Shown: positions 30,530 to 44,011 of the stretch, in pieces
How the letters are laid out: every line of letters starts with the position of its first letter
How positions within the stretch are numbered: the first letter of the stretch is position 1
From: Symsagittifera roscoffensis
Lineage: Eukaryota > Xenacoelomorpha > Acoela > Convolutidae
Assembly (NCBI RefSeq): GCF_963678635.1
Contig: NC_087070.1
Span: 39,542,397 to 39,606,396, forward strand
Direction: 5' to 3'
DNA: 64,000 bases
The notes under the pieces: generated by a model
The model's database searches: none
What the model was told of the DNA's origin: nothing
Seen by the model: the letters and a program-made list of their open reading frames with translations, nothing else
Program-made: the position numbers and the translations under genes

Positions 30530-33430
30530 CGCTATTTTCAGAATCATTCGTTGCTGGTTGATTTTTTGACAATCGCGACAGATACGCTATTTCCAGAATC
30601 ATTCCGCATTCGTTGATTTTTGACATTCGCGACTGACATACGCTGTTTGCAGAATCAATCGGCGCTTGTTTTTTTAACAATGGCAACCGAGATACGCTAT
30701 TTCTAGAATCCTTCCGCGTTTTTCTTGACATTCGCAACCGAGATACCCCATTTCAAAAATTGTTCCAGGATTGTTGAATTGTTGACGATCGGCCCGAGTT
30801 ACGCTGTTTGCAGAATCATTCGGCGCTTGTTGATTTGTTGAAAATCGCATAGGCGTTACGCTAATTGCAGAATTGTTCGGTGCTTTTCAAAATTTGACAA
30901 TTGCGACCGATATTCGCCATTTCCAGATTCAATATGCGCTTGTAAAATTTTCGGCAAACGCGACCTAGATATGCTATTCGCAGAATCATATTGCGCTTTT
31001 TAATTTTTTGACAATCGCGACCGTGATACTCCAATTGTAGAATCAAACCGCGCCTGTTAGTTTTTGACAATTGCGACCGAAATACACTAATAGCGGAATC
31101 ATTCAGCGCTTGATTTGTTGACGACTGCGAACGAGATATGCCATTTCCAGAATCATTCCGCGCTTATTAAACCATTGTTGATTGCGACCGAGATATGCTA
31201 TTTACAGAATCATTCGGCGCTTGTTGTTTTTTGACGATCGCGACAGAGATACGCCATTTCCAGAATCATTCGGCGCTCGTTAACTTTTGAGGATTGCGAC
31301 CGAGATACGCTGTTTGTAGAATCAATTGGCGCTTGTTATTTTTTTTGACGATCGTGACCGAGATACGCTATTTGCAGTTTCATTAGGCCTTTTTTTTGAC
31401 AATCACAACCGAGATACGCTATTTTCAGAATCATTCGACGCTGGTTGATTTTTTGACAATCGAGACAGATACGCTTTTTCCAGAATCATTGCGCATTCGT
31501 TGATTTTTGACACTCGCGACTGACATACGCTGTTTGCAGAATCAATCGGCGCTTGTTTTTTTTAACAATCACAACCGAGATACGCTATTTCTAGAATCCT
31601 TCTGCGTTTTTTCTTGACATTCGCAACCGAGATACCCCATTTCAAAAATTATTCCAGGATTGTTGAATTATTGACGATCGACGCGAGATACGCTAGTTGC
31701 AGAATCATCCGGCGCTTTTTGATTTGTTAAAAATCGCATAGGCGTTAAGCTAATTGCAGAATCGTTCGGTGCTTGTTAATATTTGACAATTGCGACCGAT
31801 TTTCGCCATTTCCAGAATTAATATGCGTTTGTAATTTTTTCGGCAAACGCGACCTAGATATGCTAATCGCAGAATCATATTGCGCTTTTTAATTTTTTGA
31901 CAATCGTGACCGTAATACTTCAATTGTAGAATCAAACCGTGCCTGTTAGTTTTTGACAATTGCGACCGAAATACGCTAATAGCGGAATCATTCAGCGCTT
32001 GATTTGTTGACGACTGCGAACGAGATAGGCCATTTCCAGAATCATTCCGCGCTTATTAAACCATTGTTGATTGCGACCGAGATATGCTATTTACAGAATC
32101 ATTCGGCGCTTGTTGTTTTTTGACGATCGCGACAGAGATACGCCATTTCCAGAATCATTCCGCGCTCGTTAACTTTTGAGGATCGCAACCGAGATACGCT
32201 GTTTGCAGAAGCAATTGGCGCTTGTTATTTTTTTTGACAATCGTGACCGAGATACGCTTTTTGCAGTTTCATTAGGCCTTTTTATTTGACAATCACAACC
32301 GAGATACGCTATTTTCAGAATCATTCGACGCTGGTTGATTTTTTGACAATCGCGACAGATACGCTATTTCCAGAATCATTCCGCATTCGTTGATTTTTGA
32401 CACTCGCGACTGACATACGCTGTTTGCAGAATCAATCGGCGCTTGTTTTTTTAACGATCATAACCGAGATACGCTATTTCTAGAATCCTTCCGCGTTTTT
32501 TCTTGACATTCGCAACCGAGATACCCCATTTCAATAATTGTTCCAGGATTGTTGAATTTTTGACGATCGACCCGAGATACGCTAGTTGCAGAATCATTCG
32601 GCGCTTGTTGATTTGTTGAAAATCGCATAGGCGTTAAGCTAATTGCAGAATCGTTCGGTGCTTGTTAATATTTGACTATTGCGACCGATTTTCGCCATTT
32701 CCAGAATCAATATGCGTTTGTAAATTTTTCGGCAAACGCAACCTAGATATGCTATTTGCAGAATCATATTGCGCTTTTTAATTTTTTGACAATACCGACC
32801 GTGATACTTCAATTGCAGAATCATTCGGTGCCTGTTAGTTTTTGACAATTGCGACCGAAATACGCTAATAGCGGAATCATTCAGCGCTCGTTTTGTTGAC
32901 GACTGCGAACGAGATATGCCATTTGAAGAATCATTCCGTGCTTATTAAACCATTGTTGATTGCGACCGAGGTATGCTATTTACAGAATCATTCGGCGCTT
33001 GTTGTTTTTTGACGATCGCGACAGAGATACGCCATTTCCAGAATCATTCCGCGCTCGTTAAATTTTGAGGATCGCGACCGAGATACGCTGTTTGCAGAAG
33101 CAATTGGCGCTTGTTATTTTTTTTGACGATTATGACCGAGATACGCTATTAGCAGTTTCATTAGGCCTTTGTTTTTTTTTGACAATCACAACCGAGAGAC
33201 GCTATTTCCAGAATCTTTCCGCATTCGTTGATTTTTTGACAATCGCGAACGACATGTGCTGTTTGCAGAATCAATCAGCGCTGGTTTTTTTTAACAATCA
33301 CAACCGAGTTACGCTACTTCTAGAATCCTTCCGCGTTTTTTCTTGACATTCGCAACCGAGATACCCCATTTCAAAAATTGTTCCCGGATTGTTGAATTTT
33401 TGACGACGATCGACCAGAGATACGCTAGTT
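30530..33430. repeat. Higher-order repeat: 889 bp units in tandem
   Basis: Matching landmarks recur exactly 889 bp apart (30861, 31750, 32639; also 31122, 32011, 32900). This gives a little over three tandem copies of a unit of about 15-16 monomers. A fourth partial match follows at a spacing of 843 bp. Units of 876-879 bp recur farther right (44,808 to 45,687 and 47,651 to 48,527), so this size class is a stable feature of the array. Confidence 0.8.
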
Positions 33431-33436
33431 GCAGAA

Positions 33437-36400
33437 TCATTCGGCGCTTGTTGATTTGTTGAAAATCGCATAGGCGTTACGCCAATTGCAGAATCGTTCG
33501 GTGCTTGTTAATATTTGACAATTGCGACCGATTTTCGCCATTTCCAGAACCAATATGCGCTTGTAAATTTTTCGGCAAACGCGACCTAGATATGCTATTT
33601 GCAGAATCATATTGCGCTTTTTAATTTTTTGATAATCGCGACCGTGATACTTCAATTGCAGAATCAATCTGCGCCTGTTAGTTTTTGACAATTGCGACCG
33701 AACTACGCTAATAGCGGAACCGTTCAGCGCTCGTTTTGTTGATGACTGCGAACGAAATATGCCATTTCCAGAATCAGTCCGCGCTTATTAAACCATTGTT
33801 GATTGCGACCGAGATATGCTATTTACAGATAAATTCGGCGCTTGCTATTTTTTGACAATTGCAACCGAGATCCGCTATTTTCAGAATCATTCCGCGTTAG
33901 TTCTTTTTTGACAATCGCAACCAAGATACGCTATTTGCAAAAAAACTCCGCGCTTTTTTGACAATCCCAACCAAGACACCCCATTTCAAAAACCGTTCCG
34001 CGATAGATGAGTTTTTGACAATCGCTTCCGAGATACGCTATTTGCAGAATCTTTCGGCGCTGGTTAATTTGTTGACAATCGCAACCGTGACTCGCTATTT
34101 GCAGAATCATTGCGCGCTTGTTAATTTTTGACAATCGTGACCGAGGTTCGCCATTTCCAGTATCCAGTAGCTAATTGCAGAATCGTTCGGTGCTTGTTAA
34201 TATTTGACAATTGAGACCGATATTCGCCGATTCCAGAATCGTATTGCGCTTTTCAATTTTTTGACAATCGCGACCGTGATACTTCAATTGCAGAATCAAT
34301 CGGCGCCTGTTAGTTTTTGACCTTTGCGACCGAAATACGCTAATAGCGGAATCGTTCAGCGCTCGTTTTGTTGACGACTGCGAATGAGATATGCCATTTC
34401 CAGAATCAGTCCGCGCTTATTAAACCATTGTTGATTGCGACCGAGATATGCTATTTACAGAATAATTCGGCGCTTGTTATTTTTTGACAATTGCAATCAA
34501 GATCCGCTATTTTCAGAATCATTCCGCGTTAGTTCTTTTTTGACAATCGCAACCAAGATACGCTATTTGCAAAAAAACTCCGCGCTTTTTTGACAATCCC
34601 AACCGAGATACCCCATTTCAAAAACCGTTCCGCGATAGATGAGTTTTTGACAATCGCTTCCGAGATACGCTATTTGCAGAATCATTCGGCGCTGGTTAAT
34701 TTGTTGACAATTGCAACCGTGACTCGCTGTTTGCAGAATCATTGCGCGCTTGTTAATTTTTGACAATCGTGACCGAGGTTCGCCATTTCCAGTATCAATC
34801 CGCGCTTGTTAATTTTTTGACGAACGCGACCTAGATATGCTATTTGCAGAATCATTTGGCGCTTTTTTATTTTCTGACAATCGCGACCGGGATACGCCAA
34901 TTCCAGAATCAATCCGTGTTTGTTAATTTTTGACACTCCCAACCAATATACGCTTTTTGCAGAAAAATTCAGCGTTTTTTTGGACAATAGCAAACAGAAT
35001 ACGTCAATTCCAGAGTCGTTCCGCGCTGTTTAACTTTTGACAATCGCGAGACACACTTTTTGCAGAATCAATCGGCGCTTGCTAATTTTTTGATGATAGC
35101 GACCGGGATACTCTTTTTGCAGAATCATTCAGCGCTTGTTAATTTTTTGACAATCGCGACTGAGATTCGCAATTTTTAGAACTATTCCGCGCTGGTTAAT
35201 TTTTTGACGATCGCGACCAAGATACGCCATTTGCATAATCAATCGGCGTTTGTTATTTTTTGACACTCGCAACTGAGATACGCTATTTGCAGAAAAATTC
35301 AGCGTTTTTTGGACAATTGCAACCAGAATACGTCAATTCCAGAGTCGTTCCGCGCTGTTGAATTTTTGACAATCGCGAGACACACTATTTGCAGAATCAA
35401 TCGGCGCTTGCTAATTTTTTGATGATAGCGACCGAGGTACGCTATTTGCAGAATCATTCTGCGCTTGCTACTTTTTTGACAATCGCGACGGAGATTCGCC
35501 ACTCCCAGATTCATTCCACAATTGTTAATTACTTAATGATTGCGACCAAAACACGCTATTTGCAGAAACATTCAGCGCATGTTTATCTTTTGATGATCGC
35601 GACAGAGATACGCCATTTCCAGAATCATTCCGCGCTTGCTAACTTTTGACAATCGCGACCGAGATACGCTGTTTGCAGAACCAATCGGCGCTTGTTTTTT
35701 TAGCAATCACAACCGAGATACGCTATTTCTAGAATCCTTCCACGGCAACCGAGATACCCCATTTCAAAAATTGTTCCAGGATTTTTGAATTTTTGACGAT
35801 CGGCCCGAGATACGCTGTTTGCAGAATCATTCGGCGCTTGTTGATTTGTTGAAAATCGCATAGGCGTTACGCCAATTGCAGAATCGTTCGGTGCTTGTTA
35901 ATATTTGACAATTGCGACCGATTTTCGCCATTTCCAGAACCAATATGCGCTTGTAAATTTTTCGGCAAACGCGACCTAGATATGCTATTTGCAGAATCAT
36001 ATTGCGCTTTTTAATTTTTTTACAATCGCGACCGTGATACTTCAATTGCAGAATCAATCTGCGCCTGTTAGTTTTTGACAATTGCGACCGAACTACGCTA
36101 ATAGCGGAACCGTTCAGCGCTCGTTTTGTTGACGACTGCGAACGAGATATGCCATTTCCAGAATCAGTCCGCGCTTATTAAACCATTGTTGATTGCGACC
36201 GAGATATGCTATTAACAGAATCATTCGGCGCTTGCTATTTTTTGACAATTGCAACCGAGATCCGCTATTTTCAGAATCATTCCGCGTTAGTTCTTTTTTG
36301 ACAATCGCAACCAAGATATGCTATTTGCAAAAAAACTCCGCGCTTTTTTGACAATCCCAACCAAGATACCCCATTTCAAAAACCGTTCCGCGATAGATGA

Positions 36401-38101
36401 GTTTTTGACAATCGCTTCCGAGATACGCTATTTGCAGAATCTTTCGGCGCTGGTTAATTTGTTGACAATCGCAACCGTGACTCGCTATTTGCAGAATCAT
36501 TGCGCGCTTGTTAATTTTTGACAATCGTGACCGAGGTTCGCGATTTCCAGTATCCAGTAGCTAATTGCAGAATTGTTCGGTGCTTGCTAATATTTGACAA
36601 TTGAGACCGATATTCGCCGATTCCAGAATCGTATTGCGCTTTTCAATTTTTTGACAATCGCGACCGTGATACTTCAATTGCAGAATCAATCGGCGCCTGT
36701 TAGTTTTTGACCTTTGCGACCGAAATACGCTAATAGCGGAATCGTTCAGCGCTCGTTTTGTTGACGACTGCGAATGAGATATGCCATTTCCAGAATCAGT
36801 CCGCGCTTATTAAACCATTGTTGATTGCGACCGAGATATGCTATTTACAGAATCATTCGGCGCTTGTTATTTTTTGACAATTGCAATCAAGATCCGCTAT
36901 TTTGAGAATCATTCCGCGTTAGTTCTTTTTTGACAATCGCAACCAAGATACGCTATTTGCAAAAAAACTCCGCGCTTTTTTGACAATCCCAACCGAGATA
37001 CCCCATTTCAAAAACCGTTCCGCGATAGATGAGTTTTTGACAATCGCTTCCGAGATACGCTATTTCAGAATCATTCGGCGCTGGTTAATTTGTTGACAAT
37101 TGCAACCGTGACTCGCTATTTGCAGAATCATTGCGCGCTTGTTAATTTTTGACAATCGTGACCGAGGTTCGCCATTTCCAGTATCAATCCGCGCTTGTTA
37201 ATTTTTGACACTCCCAACCGAGATACGCTTTTTGCAGAAAAGTTCAGCGTTTTTTTGGACAATAGCAAACAGAATACGTCAATTCCAGAGTCGTTCCGCG
37301 CTGTTAAACTTTTGACAATCGCGAGACACACTTTTTGCAGAATCAATCGGCGCTTGCTAATTTTTTGATGATAGCGACCGGGATACTCTTTTTGCAGAAT
37401 CATTCAGCGCTTGTTAATTTTTTGACAATCGCGACTGAGATTCGCAATTTTTAGAACTATTCCGCGCTTGTTAATTTTTTGACGATCGCGATCAAGATAC
37501 GCCATTTGCATAATCAATCAGCGTTTGTTATTTTTTGACACTCGCAACCGAGATACGCTATTTGCAGAAAAATTCAGCGTTTTTTAGACAATTTCAACCA
37601 GAATACTTCATTTCCAGAGTCGTTCCGCGCTGTTGAATTTTTGACAATCGCGAGACACACTATTTGCAGAATCAATCGGCGCTTGCTAATTTTTTGATGA
37701 TAGCGACCGCGGTACGCTATTTGCAGAATCATTCTGCGCTTGCTACTTTTTTGACAATCGCGACGGAGATTCGCCATTCCCAGATTCATTCCACAATTGT
37801 TAATTACTTAATGATTGCGACCAAAACACGCTATTTGCAGAAACATTCAGCGCTTGTTTATCTTTTGATGATCGCGACAGAGATACGCCATTTCCAGAAT
37901 CATTCCGCGCTTGCTAACTTTTGACAATCGCGACCGAGATACGCTGTTTGCAGAATCAATCGGCACTTGTTTTTTTAGCAATCACAACCGAGATACGCTA
38001 TTTCTAGAATCCTTCCACGGCAACCGAGATACCCCATTTCAAAAATTGTTCCAGGATTTTTGAATTTTTGACGATCGGCCCGAGATACGGTGCTTGCAGA
38101 A
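33437..38101. repeat. Higher-order repeat: 2.39 kb unit in two tandem copies
   Basis: Landmarks at 33437, 33931 and 34561 recur 2390 bp later. Landmarks at 35299 and 35389 recur only 2275 bp later, showing that the second copy lacks about 115 bp, the length of two monomers. A third copy appears to begin near 38,102. Each unit carries the same ordered set of monomer variants. Confidence 0.75.
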
Positions 38102-38146
38102 TCATTCGGCGCTTGTTGATTTGTTGAAAATAGCATAGGCGTTACG

Positions 38147-41100
38147 CTAATTACAGAATCGTTCGGTGCTTGTTAATATTTGACAATTGCGACCGATGTT
38201 CGCCATTTCTAGAATCAAAATGCGCTTGTAAATTTTTTGGCAAACGCGACCTAGATATGCTATTTGCAGAATCATAATGCGCTTTTTAATTTTTTGACAA
38301 ACGCGACCGTGATACTTCAATTGCAGAATCAATCCGCGCCTTTTAGTTTTGAAAATTGTAAATGAAATACGCTATTTGTAGAAAATTTCATCGCTTGGTT
38401 TTTTGACGACTGCGAATGATATATGCCATTTCCAGAGTCATTCCGCGCTTATTAAACCATTGTTGATTGCGACCGAGGTATGCTATTTACAGAATCATTC
38501 GGCGCTTGTTGTTTTTTGACAATTGCAACCGAGATCCGCTACTGGCAGAATCATTCCGCGTTAGTTCTTTTTTGACTATCGCAACCAAGATACGCTATTT
38601 GCAAAAAAAATTCGTGTTTTTTTGACAATGGCAACCGAGGTACCCCAATTCAAAAACCATTCCGCGATTAATAAATTTTCGACAATCGCTTCCGAGATAC
38701 GCTGTTTGAAGAATCAATCGGCGCTTGTTAATTTGTTGACAACCGCGACCACGTCACGCTGTTTGCAAAATTATTCCGCGCTTTCGCCATTTCTAGTATC
38801 AATCCGCGGTTGTAATTTTTTCAATGAACGCGACCTAGATATGTTATCTGCAGGATAATTGGCTCTTTTTATTTTTTTGACAATCGCTACCGGGATACGC
38901 CAATTCCAGTATGAAGCCGCGCTTGTTACTTTTTTGACTATCCTGACCGAAATATTTCAATTCCGGAATTTTTTGGCGCCTGTTAGTTGTTTGACTATCG
39001 CGAACGAGATGCTCTTTTTGCAGAATCAATCAGCGGTTGTAATTTTTTTTTACAATAGCGAACCAGATTCGCCATTTCCAGAATTATTCCGCGCTTGTTA
39101 ATTTTTTGACAATCGCGATCGAGATCTGCCATTTGCAGAATCATTCGGCGCTTGTTATTGTTTGACAATCGACACCCCTATTTGCAGAAAAACTCAACGT
39201 TTTTTGACAATCCCAACCTGAATACGTCAATTGCAGAGTTGTTCCGCACTGTTTAATTTTTTGACGACCGCGAGATACCATTCGGCGCTTGCTAAATTTT
39301 TGATGAGATAGGTTTTTTGTAGAACCATTCCGGGCTTGCTAGTTTTTGACAATTGCGACCGAAATAAGCCATTTCAAAAATCATTCCGCAAATGTTATTT
39401 GGTTGACTGATTCTGCAAACAGCGTATTTTGGTCGCAGTCCAATTTACGCTATTTGCAGAATCATTCAACGCTGGTTTATTTTTTTGACAATCATGACGG
39501 AGATACGCCATCTCCAGAATCATTCCGCGCTCGTTAACATTTGACAATCGCGACCGAGATACGCTGTTTGCACAATCGAATTGCGCTTTTTAATTATTCG
39601 ATAATTGCGACTGCGATACGTCAATTCTAGAATCATTCCGCGCTTGTTAGTTTTTGACAATCGCAACCGAAATACGCTACTTGTAGAAAAATTCATCGCT
39701 TGTTTTTTTGACGACTGCGACCGAGATACGCCATTTCCATAATCATTTTGTGCCTGTTAAACCATTGTTGATTGCGACCGAGATACGTTATTTGCAGAAT
39801 CATTCGGCGCTTGCTAATTTTTTGATGATAGCGACCGAGGTACCCTATCTGCAGAATCATTCAGCGCTTGTTTATCTTTTGATGATTGCGAAAGAGATAC
39901 GCTATTTCCAGAATCATTCCGCGTTTGCTAACTTTTGACGATTGCGACCGATATACGCTGTTTTCAGTATCAATCGGCCATTGTTTTTTTGAAAATCACA
40001 ACCGAACAACCGCTATTTGTAGAATCTTTCCGCGTTTTTTTTTGTCAATCGCAACCAAGATACCCCATTTTAAAAATTGTTCCCCTAGTGTTGAATTTTT
40101 GATGGTCGGCCCGAGATACGCTATTTTCAGAACCATTCGGCGCTGGTTGATTTTTTGACAATCGCGACAGATACGCTATTTCCAGAATCATTCCGCATTC
40201 GTCGTTTTTTTGACGACTGCGACCGAGATACGCCATTTCCATTATCATTTTGTGCCTGTTAAACCATTGTTGATTGCGACCGAGATACGTTATTTTCAGA
40301 ATCATTAGGCGCTTGCTAATTTTTTGATGATAGCGACCGAGGTACGCTATTTGCAGAATCATTCAGCGCTTGTTTATCTTTTGATGATCTCGACAGAGAT
40401 ACGCCATTTCCAGAATCATTCCGCGCTTGCTAAGTTTTGACGATCGCGACCGATATACACTGTTTGCAGAATCAATCGGCCATTGTTTTTTTGAAAATCA
40501 CAACCGAACAACCGCTATGTAGAATCTTTCCGCATTTTTTTTTCTCAATCGCAACCGAGATACCCCATTTTAAAAATTGTTCCCCTATTGTTGAATTTTT
40601 GATGGTCGGCCCGAGATACGCTGTTTGCAGAATCAATCGGCGCTTGTTTTTTTAACAATCAAAACCGAGATACGCTATATCTAGAATCCTTCCACGTTTT
40701 TTCTTGATATTCGCAACCGAGACACCCCATTTCAAGAATTGTTCCAGGATTGTTGAACTTTTGACGATCGGCCCGAGATACGCTGTTTGCAGAATCAATC
40801 GGCGCTTGTTTTTTTAACAATCAAAACCGAGATACGCTATTTCTAGAATCCTTCCACGTTTTTTTTTGATATTCGCAACCGAGATACCCCATTTCAAGAA
40901 TTGTTCCAGGATTGTTGAACTTTTGACGATCGGCCCGAGATACGCTGTTTGCAGAATCATTCGGCGCTTGTTGATATGTTGAAAATTGCATAGGCGTTAC
41001 GCTAATTGCAGAATCGTTTGGTGCTTGTTAATATTTGACAATTGCGACCGATGTTCGCCATTTCTAGAATCAAAATGCGCTTGTAAATTTTTCGGCAAAC

Positions 41101-41854
41101 GCGACCTAGATATGCTATTTGCAGAATCATATTGCGCTTTTTAATTTTTTGACAATCGCGACCGTGATACTTCAATTGCAGAATCAATCCGCGCCTGTTA
41201 TTTTTTGACAATTGTAAACGAAATACGCTATTTGTAGAAAATTTCGTCGCTTGTTTTGTTGACGACTGCGAATGAGATATGCTATTTACAGAATCATTCG
41301 GCGCTTGTTATTTTTTGACAATTGCAACCGAGATCCGCTACTTGCAGAATCATTCCGCGTTAGTTCTTTTTTGACAATCGCAACCAAGATACGCTATTCG
41401 CAAAAAAAAATTCGTGTTTTTTTGACAATGGCAACCGAGATACCCCAATTCAAAAACCATTCCGCGATTAATAAATTTTCGACAATCGCTTCCGAGATAC
41501 GCTGTTTGAAGAATCAATCAATCGGCGCTTGTTAATTTGTTGACAATCGCGACCACGTCACGCTGTTTGCAAAATTATTCCGCGCTTTCGCCATTTCTAG
41601 TATCAATCCGCGGTTTTAATTTTTTCAATGAACGCGACCTAGATATGTTATCTGCAGGATAATTGGCTCTTTTTATTTTTTTGACAATCGCTACCGGGAT
41701 ACGCCAACTCCAGTATGAAGCCGCGCTTGTTACTTTTTTGACTATCCCGACCGAAATATTTCAATTCCGGAATTTTTTGGCGCCTGTTAGTTGTTTGACT
41801 ATCGCGAACGAGATGCTCTTTTTGCAGAATCAATCAGCGGTTGTTATTGTTTGA
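38147..41854. repeat. Higher-order repeat: block duplicated about 2.8-2.9 kb apart
   Basis: The segment 38147-39029 reappears at about 41002-41833, first at a spacing near 2.88 kb and then 2.80 kb. The copies share unusual monomers such as one with TTCCGGAATTTTTTGGCGCC. The change in spacing reflects small indels between the copies. Confidence 0.7.
39409..39463. repeat. 55 bp satellite palindrome, copy 1
   Basis: Two 24 bp arms flank the loop TCGCAGT. The left arm is an inverted piece of the satellite monomer starting GATTCTGCAAA, and the right arm is the same piece in normal orientation. The arms show three mismatches here. Confidence 0.85.
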
Positions 41855-42128
41855 CAATCGACACCGAGATACGCTATTTGCAGAAAAACTCAACGTTTTT
41901 TGACAATCCCAACCTGAATACGTCAATTGCAGAGTTGTTCCGCACTGTTTAATTTTTTGACAACCGCGAGATACGTTATTTGCAGAATCATTCGGCGCTT
42001 GCTAATTTTTTGATGATAGCGACCGAGATACGTTTTTTGCAGAACCATTCCAGGCTTGCTAGTTTCTGACAATTGCGACCGAAATAAGCCACTTCAAAAA
42101 TCATTCCGCAATTGTTATTTTGTTGACT

Positions 42129-42183
42129 GATTCTGCAAACAGCGTATTTTGGTCGCAGTCCAATTTACGCTATTTGCAGAATC
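42129..42183. repeat. 55 bp satellite palindrome, copy 2
   Basis: This copy is identical to copy 1 as read, with three arm mismatches, and lies 2720 bp after it inside a duplicated block. Confidence 0.85.
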
Positions 42184-43956
42184 ATTCAACGCTGGTTTAT
42201 TTTTTGACAATCATGACGGAGATACGCCATCTCCAGAATCATTCCGCGCTCGTTAACATTTGACAATCGCAACCGAGATACGCTGTTTGCACAATCGAAT
42301 TGCGCTTTTTAATTATTCGATAATTGCGACTGCGATACGTCAATTCTAGAATCATTCCGCGCTTGTTAGTTTTTGACAATCGCAACCGAAATACGCTACT
42401 TGTAGAAAAATTCATCGCTTGTTTTTTTGACGACTGCGACCGAGATACGCCATTTCCATAATCATTTTGTGCCTGTTAAACCATTGTTGATTGCGACCGA
42501 GATACGTTATTTGCAGAATCATTCGGCGCTTGCTACTTTTTTGATAATAGCGACAGAGATACGCTGTTTGCAGAATCAATCGGCGCTTGTTTTTTTTTAA
42601 CAAACACAACCGAGATATGCTATTTCGAGAATCCTTCCGCGTTTTTTCCTGACATTCGCAACCGAGATACCCCATTTCAAAATGTGTTCCAGGTTTGTTG
42701 AATTCTTGACGATCGGTCCGAGATACGCTTTTTGCAGAATCATTCGGCGCTTGTTGATTTGTTGAAAATCGCATAGGCGTTACGCTAATTGCAGAATCGT
42801 TCGGTGCTTGTTAATATTTGAAAGTTGCGACCGATATTCGCCATTTTCAGAATCAATATGCGCTTGTAAATTTTTCGACAAACGCGACCTAGATATGCTA
42901 TTTGCAGAATCATATTGCGCTTTTTAATTTTTTGACAATCGCGACCGTGATAATTCAATTGCAGAATCAATCCGCGCCTGTTAGTTTTTGACAATTGCGA
43001 CCGAAATACGCTAATAGCGGAACCGTTCAGCGCTCGTTTTGTTGACGACTGCGAACGAGATATGCCATTTCCAGAATCAGTCCGCGCTTATTAAACCATT
43101 GTTGATTGCGACCGAGATATGCTATTTACAGAATCATTCGGCGCTTGCTATTTTTTGACAATTGCAACCGAGATCCGCTATTTTCAGAATCATTCCGCGT
43201 TAGTTCTTTTTTGACAATCGCAACTAAGATACGCTATTTGCAAAAAAACTCCGCGCTTTTTTGACAATCCCAACCAAGCGTTTGTTGTTTTTTGACTATC
43301 GCGACCGAGATCTTCCACTTGCAGAAGCATTCGGCGCTTGTTATTGTTTGACAATCGACTACGAGATACGCTATTTGCAGAAAATTTCAACGTTTTTTGA
43401 CAATCCCAACCGGAATACGTCAATTGCAGAGTTGTTCCGCACTGTTTAATTTTTTGATGGGCGCGAGATAAGCTATTTGCAGAATCATTCGGCGCTTGCT
43501 ATTTTGTTGACAATCGCGACCGAGATTCGCCATTTCCAGAATCAATCCGCCCTTGTTAGTTTTTTGACGATCGCAACCGAGATACTCGTTTTGCTGAATC
43601 ATTCAGCGCTTTTTATTTTTCTAACGATCGCGACCAAAATACGCTATTTGCAGAATCAGTCCGCGCTTGATAATTTTTGACAATTGCAATCGAGAGAGGC
43701 TATCTGCAGAAAAAATCGGCTTTTTTTCTTATAATTGCAACCGGAATACGTCAATTTCAGAGTTGTTCCGCGCTGTTAACCTTTTTTACGACCGCGAGAT
43801 ACGTTATTTGCAGAATCATTCAGCGCTTGCTAATTTTTTGATGATAGCGACCGAGATACGCTTTTTGCAGAACCATTCCGGGCTTGCTAGTCTTTGACAA
43901 TTGCGACCGAAATAAGCCATTTCAAAAATCATTCCGCAATTGTTATTTTTTTTACT

Positions 43957-44011
43957 GATTCTGCAAATAGCGTATTTTGGTCGCAGTCCAAAAATCGCTA
44001 TTTGCAGAATC
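43957..44011. repeat. 55 bp satellite palindrome, copy 3
   Basis: It has the same arms and TCGCAGT loop, with two mismatches between the arms near the loop side. Confidence 0.85.
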
